DNA of 64,000 nt from Dokdonia sp. 4H-3-7-5 (GTDB taxonomy: Bacteria; Bacteroidota; Bacteroidia; Flavobacteriales; Flavobacteriaceae): NCBI RefSeq assembly GCF_000212355.1, contig NC_015496.1:2822001-2886000 (forward strand). Direction: 5' to 3'. Both the position numbers and the translations under genes were made by a program. This document shows, piece after piece, positions 26,863 to 34,315 of the stretch. The stretch's first letter is position 1, and each line of letters starts with the position of its first letter. The notes under the pieces are model-generated. The model saw nothing but the letters and a program-made list of their open reading frames with translations, did not search any database and had not been told where the DNA came from.

Positions 26863-27569
26863 TGAATTTTAAGAATCGTAGTACAACCCCAGAGTTAATG
26901 GATGACCCCAGTCTTCCAGAGGCAGACTTACATCTAGCATTAAAGGATCTCGCTACGGTAAATAAATACTTAGGAGGTAATCATATTACGATTACGGCGC
27001 TAGAAGAATTAATGAGTGAGCATCCTGAAAAAAGTAAATGGAAGATAGTAGATGTGGGGTGTAGCGATGGAGAGGTGTTGAGACACATAGCTAAGCACTT
27101 TCAAAAAAGCACTATTGATATTTCGTTTTTTGGGGTTGATATCAATGATAAAAGTATTGATAGCGCCCGAGAGAAATCTAAAGACTATGATAACTTAACC
27201 TTTAGCCGCCAGAATATATTAACGATAGATGAAACTACGTTTGAATGTGATGTGATTATCTGTACCTTAACAATGCACCATTTTTCTGATGAACAACTAC
27301 TGGTGTTTATGGAGAAATTTAAAAAATTGGCAAGTATAGGTGTCATAGTAAACGATTTACAGCGAAGTAAGATAGCGTACCGTTTATTTCAGCTTTTTAG
27401 CGGTATATTTATGAAAAGTAAGATTGCCAAATACGACGGAAGAGTGAGCATTGCCCGCTCTTTTAGAAGAAAAGAATTAGAAACCTATTCAAAACAACTT
27501 GCACTAGACGACTATTCCATACAATGGAAATGGGCCTTTAGATATTTGTGGGTGATAAAAACTATATGA
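26862..27569 (+). CDS. SAM-dependent methyltransferase of the polyketide cluster
   Basis: A 235-residue class I methyltransferase. The SAM loop is KIVDVGCSDGEVLRHIA (about 61-77), the acidic residue ending strand 2 is in FFGVDIND (about 88-95), and the post-motif region reads VIICTLTMHHFSDEQLL. The C-terminal part (VNDLQRSKIAYRLFQLF) is similar to proteins found beside type III PKS genes in several phyla. It overlaps both neighbours by a few bases, so translation is coupled. It should methylate the polyketide product on oxygen or carbon. Confidence 0.8.
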   Translation: MNFKNRSTTPELMDDPSLPEADLHLALKDLATVNKYLGGNHITITALEELMSEHPEKSKWKIVDVGCSDGEVLRHIAKHFQKSTIDISFFGVDINDKSIDSAREKSKDYDNLTFSRQNILTIDETTFECDVIICTLTMHHFSDEQLLVFMEKFKKLASIGVIVNDLQRSKIAYRLFQLFSGIFMKSKIAKYDGRVSIARSFRRKELETYSKQLALDDYSIQWKWAFRYLWVIKTI

Positions 27570-28618
27570 GCGTAACCATTACGACGGTAGCAAAACAGTT
27601 ACCACAATATTCACGTACTACAGCAGAGATAATGCCTTTTCTAGACATATGGCTAGATGGGCAAGAAGATCGTTTTAAACGAAAGGTTAAGAAGATTTTT
27701 GGTAATGCAGCAGTAGATAAGCGCTATAGTATTATGGCGCCAGAAGAGGTATTTACAGCCACTAGTTTTCAAGAGAAGAATGACATTTATACTCGTGAGG
27801 TTGTAAAGCTAGGAGAGCAGGTATTATCTAAAGCGCTTACTAAAGCTTCATGGGATGGTACTAGCCTTGACTATATTATTACAGTTAGTTGTACGGGTAT
27901 TATGATCCCTTCGCTAGATGCATATTTAATTAATGCGCTCAAACTACGCCAAGATATTGTACGATTACCGGTAACGGAGATGGGTTGTGCTGCTGGAGTA
28001 AGTGGTGTGCTATATGCAAATGAATTTCTTAAAGCAAATCCTGGAAAACGAGCAGCTGTTATAGCGATTGAAAGTCCTACGGCTACTTTTCAACATGATG
28101 ATTACTCGATGGTAAACGTGGTGAGTGCAGCTATCTTTGGAGATGGTGCGGCTTGCGTTCTCATGTCAAGTAAAGAAGAAGATAGCGGACCGCAAATAGT
28201 GGATACAGAAATGTATCACTTTTATGATGCGCAGGAAATGATGGGCTTTAAGCTTGTAAATAGTGGTTTACAGATGATTCTAGATCAACAGGTGCCACAA
28301 CAGATAGTAGATAAGTTTCCAGATATAATTCATCCATTTTTAGAAAAAAACGGCTACAGTATAGAAGATGTAAACCACTTGATATTTCATCCAGGAGGGC
28401 GTAAGATTGTAGAAACGGTTGAAGATCTTTTTGGTAAGCTTGGTAAAAATATAGATGACACGAAGGAGGTACTTAAGTTATATGGGAATATGAGTAGTGC
28501 TACTGTATTGTACGTTTTAGAACGTTTTCTTGATAGAGAATGTGAGGAAGGTGATCTGGGAATTATGCTAAGTTTTGGCCCAGGATTTTCGGCGCAACGT
28601 GTATTATTAAAATGGTAA
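27566..28618 (+). CDS. Type III polyketide synthase (chalcone/stilbene synthase family)
   Basis: A 350-residue iterative ketosynthase that extends an acyl starter with malonyl units and cyclises the product. The catalytic triad is visible: Cys141 (TEMGCAAGVSG), His275 (LIFHPGGRK) and Asn308 (LYGNMSSATVL). I choose the ATG at 27566 (MSVTITTVAKQLPQ), which overlaps the preceding stop as ATGA. The bacterial type with upstream methyltransferase and flavoprotein recalls srsABC of Streptomyces, which makes alkylresorcinols and alkylquinones. The starter here may come from the fatty-acid-like enzymes encoded downstream. Product unknown. Confidence 0.92.
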   Translation: MSVTITTVAKQLPQYSRTTAEIMPFLDIWLDGQEDRFKRKVKKIFGNAAVDKRYSIMAPEEVFTATSFQEKNDIYTREVVKLGEQVLSKALTKASWDGTSLDYIITVSCTGIMIPSLDAYLINALKLRQDIVRLPVTEMGCAAGVSGVLYANEFLKANPGKRAAVIAIESPTATFQHDDYSMVNVVSAAIFGDGAACVLMSSKEEDSGPQIVDTEMYHFYDAQEMMGFKLVNSGLQMILDQQVPQQIVDKFPDIIHPFLEKNGYSIEDVNHLIFHPGGRKIVETVEDLFGKLGKNIDDTKEVLKLYGNMSSATVLYVLERFLDRECEEGDLGIMLSFGPGFSAQRVLLKW

Positions 28619-28621
28619 GTG

Positions 28622-29410
28622 ATGAGTCAATCTTATAAAAATAAATACGCAGTAATATTAGGAGGTAGCTCAGGTCTTGGGCTAGCCACCGCAAAGAAAC
28701 TAGCGCATGAGGGAATGAACATTATTATCATTCACAGATCTCGTCGTAGTGTGATAGCAGCTTTTGAAGACGCTATGCGCGAGATGGAAGTACCTGGAGC
28801 GACCATTTTATCATATAATACAGATGCCCTTAATGCAGATAAGCGTCAAGCTACTATTTCAGAAATAAAGGATACTGTAGGTGCAGGAGCCATAAAAGTA
28901 GTGGTGCATAGCATCGCGCGTGGTAATTTGAAGCCATTATATTCAGAAGATAGTGCCACACTTAGCAATGAGGATTTTAAAGGTACTCTAGACGCCATGG
29001 CGGTGAGTTATTATGATTGGGTATCCGCTTTCGCGAAAGCGGAATTATTTACCCCATCTGCAAGAGCCATTGCATTTACAAGTGAAGGTAGCAGCAAAGC
29101 ATGGCCACAATATGGCGCAGTTGCTGCAGCCAAAGCAGCTCTTGAAGCCATCTCGAGAGGGATTGCATTAGAGTTTGCACCACTAGGTCTTACGTCTAAC
29201 TGTATTCAAGCAGGAGTGACAGATACAGAGAGCTTACGCCTCATACCTGGGAGTGAGCATATGAAAGAAATGGCACAACAACGTAATCCCTACAAGCGAT
29301 TAACACTGCCTAAGGATGTAGGCAATGCTGTGTATTTGTTAACACGTGATGAAGCAGCCTGGATTAATGGCGCTGTGATTCACGTAGATGGAGGGGAACA
29401 CATACGATGA
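28622..29410 (+). CDS. FabL-like enoyl-ACP reductase (SDR)
   Basis: A 262-residue short-chain dehydrogenase starting at ATG 28622 (a GTG directly before it is also in frame). The nucleotide motif is GGSSGLGLATA (about 13-23). The catalytic pair is Tyr164 and Lys171, spaced Y-x6-K as in enoyl reductases FabI and FabL, not Y-x3-K as in FabG. The segment KAALEAISRGIALEFAP is FabL-like, and VVHSIA recalls FabI. It should reduce an enoyl thioester in this cluster. A palindrome copy (29028) is read as SAFAKAEL. It is separated from the PKS stop by three bases and overlaps the dehydratase by four. Confidence 0.78.
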   Translation: MSQSYKNKYAVILGGSSGLGLATAKKLAHEGMNIIIIHRSRRSVIAAFEDAMREMEVPGATILSYNTDALNADKRQATISEIKDTVGAGAIKVVVHSIARGNLKPLYSEDSATLSNEDFKGTLDAMAVSYYDWVSAFAKAELFTPSARAIAFTSEGSSKAWPQYGAVAAAKAALEAISRGIALEFAPLGLTSNCIQAGVTDTESLRLIPGSEHMKEMAQQRNPYKRLTLPKDVGNAVYLLTRDEAAWINGAVIHVDGGEHIR

Positions 29411-29841
29411 GCAGTGAAGAGATTATAGCGTTATTACCTTACACGGGGCCTTTTCTATTTGTAGATCAAATAGAAGAGCTGGGCGACTCATATATTGTTG
29501 GTTCTTATACATTTTCTAGAGAATCTTATTTTTATGAAGGACACTTTAAGGGTAATCCTGTTACACCTGGCGTGATACTCACAGAATGCATGGCGCAAAT
29601 AGGTTTAGTAAGTCTGGGTATTTCTAAGTTGGCAGGTCAAGATCTAGCTGCTTTAAAAGTAGCATTTACTAGCGCAGATGTTGAGTTTTTACAACCTGTG
29701 ATGCCTGGCGAGAAAGTGACCGTTGTGTCAGAGGAGGCCTATTTTAGATTTAATAAATTAAAATGTAATGTGAAGCTTCTTAATGCGCAAGATGAGGTGT
29801 GTGTAAAAGGAACACTTGCAGGAATTTTTAGTACTAAATAA
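29407..29841 (+). CDS. FabZ-like 3-hydroxyacyl-ACP dehydratase
   Basis: A 144-residue hot-dog fold protein. The start (LLPYTGPFLFVDQIEEL) and the active-site strand-helix FYEGHFKGNPVTPGVILTECMAQ are FabZ-like. His46 and Glu60 are the catalytic pair. This is a second dehydratase in the window besides the one fused to LpxC, and the sequence differs (TECMAQ versus IEAMAQ). Placed between an enoyl reductase and a ketosynthase, it should dehydrate an intermediate of a dedicated chain. It overlaps its two neighbours by four and one bases. Confidence 0.85.
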   Translation: MSSEEIIALLPYTGPFLFVDQIEELGDSYIVGSYTFSRESYFYEGHFKGNPVTPGVILTECMAQIGLVSLGISKLAGQDLAALKVAFTSADVEFLQPVMPGEKVTVVSEEAYFRFNKLKCNVKLLNAQDEVCVKGTLAGIFSTK

Positions 29842-31112
29842 TGAAGCATAGAGTAGTCATAACAGGAATGGGCGTTTGTGCACCTAATGGAATAGGGCTC
29901 AAAGCATTTTCTGATGCCATTTTTTCAGGTAAAAGTGGAATTAAATTTCACCAGAAACTAGCAGACCTCAATTTTGGGTGTCAGATTGCTGGACAGCCAG
30001 AAATTCCCGAAGGAATGCTCGAAAACTACTTTACAGCCTTGCAACTTCGAGATTTACAGAGCTCTGGTATTGAGTACGGAATGATAGCTGGAGTAGATGC
30101 ATGGACAGACGCTGGACTCGCGCCTACAGATAAAGATACTGTCGATTATGATAGCGGAATCGTCTTTGGAGTTTCCTTACTAGGCGCCGAAAAATTTAGA
30201 AGTGCTATTTACCTAACTGATGAAGGCAAAGTACGCCGCTTAGGGAGTACTTCTGTTGTGCAAACGATGGCAAGTGGTATTAGTGCATATTTAGGAGGGT
30301 ATCTAGGTTGTGGAAACCAAGTAACTACAAATTCTAGTGCTTGCACTACGGGACTAGAAAGTGTACTTATGGGGTATGAGCGTGTGCGCAACGGTGATGC
30401 AGTGCGAATGCTTGTAGGCAGTTGCAATGATAGCGGTCCTTATATTTGGGGAGGTTTTGATGCGATGCGTGTACTCACAAAAAAATATAACGAAGATCCA
30501 GAAGCTGGAAGCAGACCTATGCAGGAAGATGCAAATGGTTTTGTGCCAGGTGCTGGTGCAGGAGCATTAGTGCTAGAAACTCTCGAAAGTGCACAACAAC
30601 GAGGCGCAAAGATATATGCCGAAGTTTTAGGTGGTGCAGTAAATAGTGGAGGACAGCGTAATGGCGGTACCATGACTGCACCTAATAGTGAGGCAGTACA
30701 GCATTGTATAAAAACTGCCGTTAAAAATGCAGGAGTATCTGCGACGGAAATTGATACCATAAATGGGCATCTCACTTCTACAGGAATGTGCCCAACAGAA
30801 ATTGCAAACTGGAGTGAAGCTCTTGAATTGAAAGGAGAGGATTTTCCTTATATCAATTCGCTTAAAAGCATGACTGGACACTGTCTCGCGGCGGCTGGGA
30901 GTATTGAGACGGTAGCGACTATTTTAGAACTTAAGGAAGGTCGTATTTTTGGGAATATTAACTCTACTCACATACATCCGGAAATATTAGAGCGAGTAGC
31001 TCAGGTTAAAGTACTTACACAAACCATTGATATGCCTGTAAAGGTAGCAGCAAAAGCTAGTTTTGGTTTTGGCGATGTTAATTGCTGTATGATTTTTAAG
31101 AAATTTGAATAA
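29841..31112 (+). CDS. Beta-ketoacyl-ACP synthase (KAS I/II-like)
   Basis: A 423-residue decarboxylating ketosynthase. The Cys-His-His triad is complete: Cys168 (SSACTTGLES), His310 (TINGHLTSTG) and His347 (SMTGHCLAAAGS), so the protein is an active elongating enzyme and not a chain-length factor. The start MKHRVVITGMGVCAPNGIG is usual. It ends 53 bases before the acyl carrier protein gene. With the dehydratase and enoyl reductase it makes most of an elongation cycle; a ketoreductase is missing from the cluster and could be supplied by housekeeping FabG. Confidence 0.88.
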   Translation: MKHRVVITGMGVCAPNGIGLKAFSDAIFSGKSGIKFHQKLADLNFGCQIAGQPEIPEGMLENYFTALQLRDLQSSGIEYGMIAGVDAWTDAGLAPTDKDTVDYDSGIVFGVSLLGAEKFRSAIYLTDEGKVRRLGSTSVVQTMASGISAYLGGYLGCGNQVTTNSSACTTGLESVLMGYERVRNGDAVRMLVGSCNDSGPYIWGGFDAMRVLTKKYNEDPEAGSRPMQEDANGFVPGAGAGALVLETLESAQQRGAKIYAEVLGGAVNSGGQRNGGTMTAPNSEAVQHCIKTAVKNAGVSATEIDTINGHLTSTGMCPTEIANWSEALELKGEDFPYINSLKSMTGHCLAAAGSIETVATILELKEGRIFGNINSTHIHPEILERVAQVKVLTQTIDMPVKVAAKASFGFGDVNCCMIFKKFE

Positions 31113-31165
31113 CTAGAGAAAAAAATAACAAACTGTGGTAATTATCACAGCTTACACATAAGATT

Positions 31166-31414
31166 ATGAATAACGAACACTACGAAGCATTAAAGAATAT
31201 CATCAAAATTTACCTACCAGAAGATGTCTCTGTAGATGATATAAAACCTACTAGCCACTTAACTCAAGAACTCAACGTAAATTCTGCAAACCTTGTAGAT
31301 ATCGTGCTTGACGTAGAAGATCATTTTGATATTACTATTGAAGATGATGAGATAGAAAAAATGGAAACGGTGCAGTCTGCTATCGAGATTATCGAGGCAA
31401 AAGTACAGTCTTAA
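31166..31414 (+). CDS. Acyl carrier protein of the polyketide cluster
   Basis: An 82-residue four-helix carrier protein. The phosphopantetheine serine is Ser40 within LNVNSANLVDIVLDVEDHFDI; the usual DSL motif reads NSA here, while the following helix II is normal. The protein is acidic, as ACPs are. It should carry the chain made by the ketosynthase, dehydratase and reductase, perhaps to hand it to the type III PKS. It is the last gene of the cluster; its stop lies one base before the stop of the convergent gene, and I see no terminator hairpin between them. Confidence 0.85.
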   Translation: MNNEHYEALKNIIKIYLPEDVSVDDIKPTSHLTQELNVNSANLVDIVLDVEDHFDITIEDDEIEKMETVQSAIEIIEAKVQS

Positions 31415-31415
31415 T

Positions 31416-32174
31416 TTACTTTATTTCATAGTTTGAGTAGTCGTAATCTGCTCTTAAGTATTGTCTCACTTTTAAGGAATCTGTGCGGTAACTGCTACGC
31501 TTTCGCGAAAATTGAAATTCATCCACCTCTGTCATTTCATCATTAATAACAAGGCTATAGTGATCTGAAGTTTGCACCCAGTAACCGAGCCATGCGAACG
31601 TTTTTGGCTCATAATAAAGGCTCCAGACATCTTCGCTACCTGTAAATGTAACGACCAGTTCATGTGATCTTACGCCTTCAAAATCTTGTAAGCCATTGTA
31701 TGTTTTTGTTGAATTATCAGTATTTAAAGTATAGGGCAATCCTAAAACGAAAGTAGCGGCGTTTAGTTTATTTTGCAGTGAAACTTTTGTTGCGGTAGTG
31801 TCTGTCGCTCCATTTATAGTCTGGTATATATCTGAGTCCTTTTGTATGAGCTCATAATTTGTAGTATCTGATGACCAACTTACATTGCGTTGTGTTCCAT
31901 CACTAAAATCATATTGATGTAACTCAGTACGGTCTATTTCTACAGTTCCATCTTCGTGGTATAGATGAAAAGCTTTTTCAAAGCGTATGCTTTTTATGTT
32001 TTTGTAACGCTCTTTTGTACCACTGGCGTTCATTACTTTTTCTAATAAATCTTCGGCAGTATGAACTTCGGGTGAGGTTGTTGTTTGGTTTCTATAAATC
32101 AGTAGTATAGCAATGGCGCCACCTACAAAGGCGATTAATAATAATCTTCGATTTAATCCATTTAGTACTGCCAT
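31416..32174 (-). CDS. Membrane-anchored envelope protein of unknown function (possibly DUF6503)
   Basis: A 252-residue protein starting at the ATG at 32174 (MAVLNGLNRRLLLIAFVGG); further upstream codons add an unlikely N-terminus. Residues about 9-27 form a membrane anchor or uncleaved signal. The rest is a beta-rich domain with FEKAFHLYHEDGTVEIDR, GLQDFEGVRSHELVVTFTG and WSLYYEPKTFAWLGY, similar in style to flavobacterial DUF6503 proteins and LolA-like folds; this assignment is tentative. The palindrome copy at 31499 encodes FSRKR in the C-terminal region. It stands alone, convergent with the polyketide cluster. Confidence 0.6.
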   Translation of the reverse strand: MAVLNGLNRRLLLIAFVGGAIAILLIYRNQTTTSPEVHTAEDLLEKVMNASGTKERYKNIKSIRFEKAFHLYHEDGTVEIDRTELHQYDFSDGTQRNVSWSSDTTNYELIQKDSDIYQTINGATDTTATKVSLQNKLNAATFVLGLPYTLNTDNSTKTYNGLQDFEGVRSHELVVTFTGSEDVWSLYYEPKTFAWLGYWVQTSDHYSLVINDEMTEVDEFQFSRKRSSYRTDSLKVRQYLRADYDYSNYEIK

Positions 32175-32251
32175 AAAATCTAACTTTGTAAGGATAGAAA
32201 GATACAAATCACATGGTTTGTAAGGAAAAAGGACAGAGAATAATTTAATCA

Positions 32252-32265
32252 TATTTTCGCGAAAG
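32252..32265. repeat. Oriented palindrome variant before parE
   Basis: ATTTTCGCGAAAGC, the oriented variant with one GC arm lost, in the 203-base gap between the divergent DUF6503-like gene and parE. Confidence 0.8.
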
Positions 32266-32377
32266 CATAGAGAATTTGGTAATCAACAATGCTATTTTTA
32301 AAATTGTTAATTATTTCTTTATTTTGAGGTTCTTTAAGCCATTGCAAGTCCTTATATTAGCGACTCCACGACATTTT

Positions 32378-34237
32378 ATGACTCAAGAAACACAATACAA
32401 CGAAGATAATATCCGATCGCTCGATTGGAAGGAGCACATCCGCATGCGTCCAGGGATGTACATAGGTAAACTAGGTGATGGTTCTAGCGCAGACGACGGT
32501 ATCTATATCCTTGTAAAGGAGGTGCTTGATAACTGTATCGATGAGTTTGTAATGGGAGCCGGGAAGACCATAGAGGTTTCTATACAAGGAGAAAAAGTGA
32601 TTGTACGTGATTACGGTCGTGGTATTCCGCTTGGAAAAGTAGTGGATGTTGTTTCAAAAATGAACACGGGAGGTAAGTATGATTCGCGTGCATTTAAAAA
32701 ATCTGTAGGTCTAAACGGTGTAGGTACTAAGGCGGTAAACGCATTATCCAGCTACTTTAGAGTAGAATCTACTAGAGATGCAAAATCTGCAAGTGCAGAG
32801 TTTGCTCGTGGCGAACTAACAAATCAAGATTTGCTAGATGAGACCTCTCGCAGACGCGGTACTAAAGTGTCGTTTGTTCCAGATGCAGAGATTTTTAAGA
32901 ACTTTAAATTTCGCTCTGAGTACGTAGAGCGTTTGATTAAGAACTACGTATATCTTAATCCAGGACTTACCATCGTTTTTAACGGTGAAAAGTTCTTTTC
33001 TGAAAATGGACTGAAAGATTTACTTTCAGAAAGTATCGCAGAAGGAGATCGCTTATATGATATCATCCACTTAAAAGGGGAGGATATCGAAGTTGCAATA
33101 ACACACAGTAAATCGCAATATTCAGAAGAGTATCATTCATTTGTAAATGGACAGAATACTACGCAGGGTGGAACGCACCAGGCAGCTTTTCGCGAAAGCA
33201 TAGTAAAAACCATTCGTGAGTTTTACAATAAGAGTTACGAGGCATCAGATATTAGAAAGTCAATTGTATCTGCGATTAGTATTAAAGTGATGGAGCCTGT
33301 TTTTGAATCGCAAACGAAGACCAAACTAGGATCTACAGATATGGGAGGTGAGTTACCTACCGTGAGAACGTATATTAATGATTTTCTTAAAACTGCACTT
33401 GATAACTTTTTACATAAAAATACTCCCGTAGCCGATGCACTGCAACGTAAGATATTACAAGCAGAACGTGAGCGAAAGGATCTTTCTGGAATACGTAAGC
33501 TAGCAAAAGACAGGGCAAAAAAAGCAAACCTTCACAATAAGAAATTAAGAGATTGCCGTATCCACCTTACAGACAGTAAGAAAGAACGTAACCTCGAGAC
33601 TACCTTGTTTATTACCGAGGGAGACTCAGCATCTGGATCAATTACAAAGTCACGTGATGTAAACACACAAGCTGTTTTTAGTCTTAAAGGAAAGCCTCTT
33701 AATAGCTACGGACTTTCAAAGAAAATCGTTTACGAAAACGAGGAGTTTAATCTCTTGCAAGCTGCACTTAATATAGAAGAGTCTATAGAGGACTTACGTT
33801 ATAACAACATTGTGATAGCAACAGATGCCGATGTTGACGGTATGCACATACGACTATTACTAATAACCTTCTTCTTGCAGTTCTTTCCAGAGCTCATAAA
33901 AGAAGGGCATTTATATATTCTTGAAACACCTCTTTTTAGAGTGCGTAATAAGAAAGAAACAGTGTACTGTTATAGTGATCAAGAAAAGGCAGATGCTATG
34001 GCGCGCTTAGGAGCAAAGCCAGAGATTACCCGATTTAAGGGACTTGGAGAGATATCTCCAGATGAGTTCCAGTTTTTTATAGGAGAAGATATAAGGCTAG
34101 CGCCAGTAATGCTAGATAAAGCTTTGATGATTGAAGAATTATTGTCTTTCTACATGGGTAAAAACACGCCAGATAGACAGAAGTTTATTATTGAAAATCT
34201 CAAGGTAGAACTAGATAGAGTAGTGGAGGAGGACTAG
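32378..34237 (+). CDS. parE: DNA topoisomerase IV subunit B
   Basis: A 619-residue type IIA topoisomerase ATPase subunit. I start at ATG 32378 ([17 protein letters not shown]). The GHKL ATP site shows [10 protein letters not shown] (about 49-58), DYGRGIP (about 79-85) and [13 protein letters not shown] (about 110-122). The TOPRIM domain has [11 protein letters not shown] (about 411-421) and [10 protein letters not shown]. The length, under 650 residues, and the partner gene downstream favour topoisomerase IV over gyrase. The enzyme unlinks replicated chromosomes. A palindrome copy at 33187 is read as AAFRES in a place where the family itself has FRE. parC follows after 78 bases. Confidence 0.92.
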   Translation: MTQETQYNEDNIRSLDWKEHIRMRPGMYIGKLGDGSSADDGIYILVKEVLDNCIDEFVMGAGKTIEVSIQGEKVIVRDYGRGIPLGKVVDVVSKMNTGGKYDSRAFKKSVGLNGVGTKAVNALSSYFRVESTRDAKSASAEFARGELTNQDLLDETSRRRGTKVSFVPDAEIFKNFKFRSEYVERLIKNYVYLNPGLTIVFNGEKFFSENGLKDLLSESIAEGDRLYDIIHLKGEDIEVAITHSKSQYSEEYHSFVNGQNTTQGGTHQAAFRESIVKTIREFYNKSYEASDIRKSIVSAISIKVMEPVFESQTKTKLGSTDMGGELPTVRTYINDFLKTALDNFLHKNTPVADALQRKILQAERERKDLSGIRKLAKDRAKKANLHNKKLRDCRIHLTDSKKERNLETTLFITEGDSASGSITKSRDVNTQAVFSLKGKPLNSYGLSKKIVYENEEFNLLQAALNIEESIEDLRYNNIVIATDADVDGMHIRLLLITFFLQFFPELIKEGHLYILETPLFRVRNKKETVYCYSDQEKADAMARLGAKPEITRFKGLGEISPDEFQFFIGEDIRLAPVMLDKALMIEELLSFYMGKNTPDRQKFIIENLKVELDRVVEED

Positions 34238-34244
34238 TAGTACG

Positions 34245-34258
34245 CTTTCGCGAAAACG
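34245..34258. repeat. Palindrome variant between parE and parC
   Basis: GCTTTCGCGAAAAC lies ten bases after the parE stop, inside what is probably one transcript. As RNA it could fold into a short stem with a CGCG loop. Confidence 0.8.
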
Positions 34259-34315
34259 TGAATAAAGAAAGATTGAGGCAACCATTAGAAAAGTAAGTGT
34301 TATTATAACCAATTA

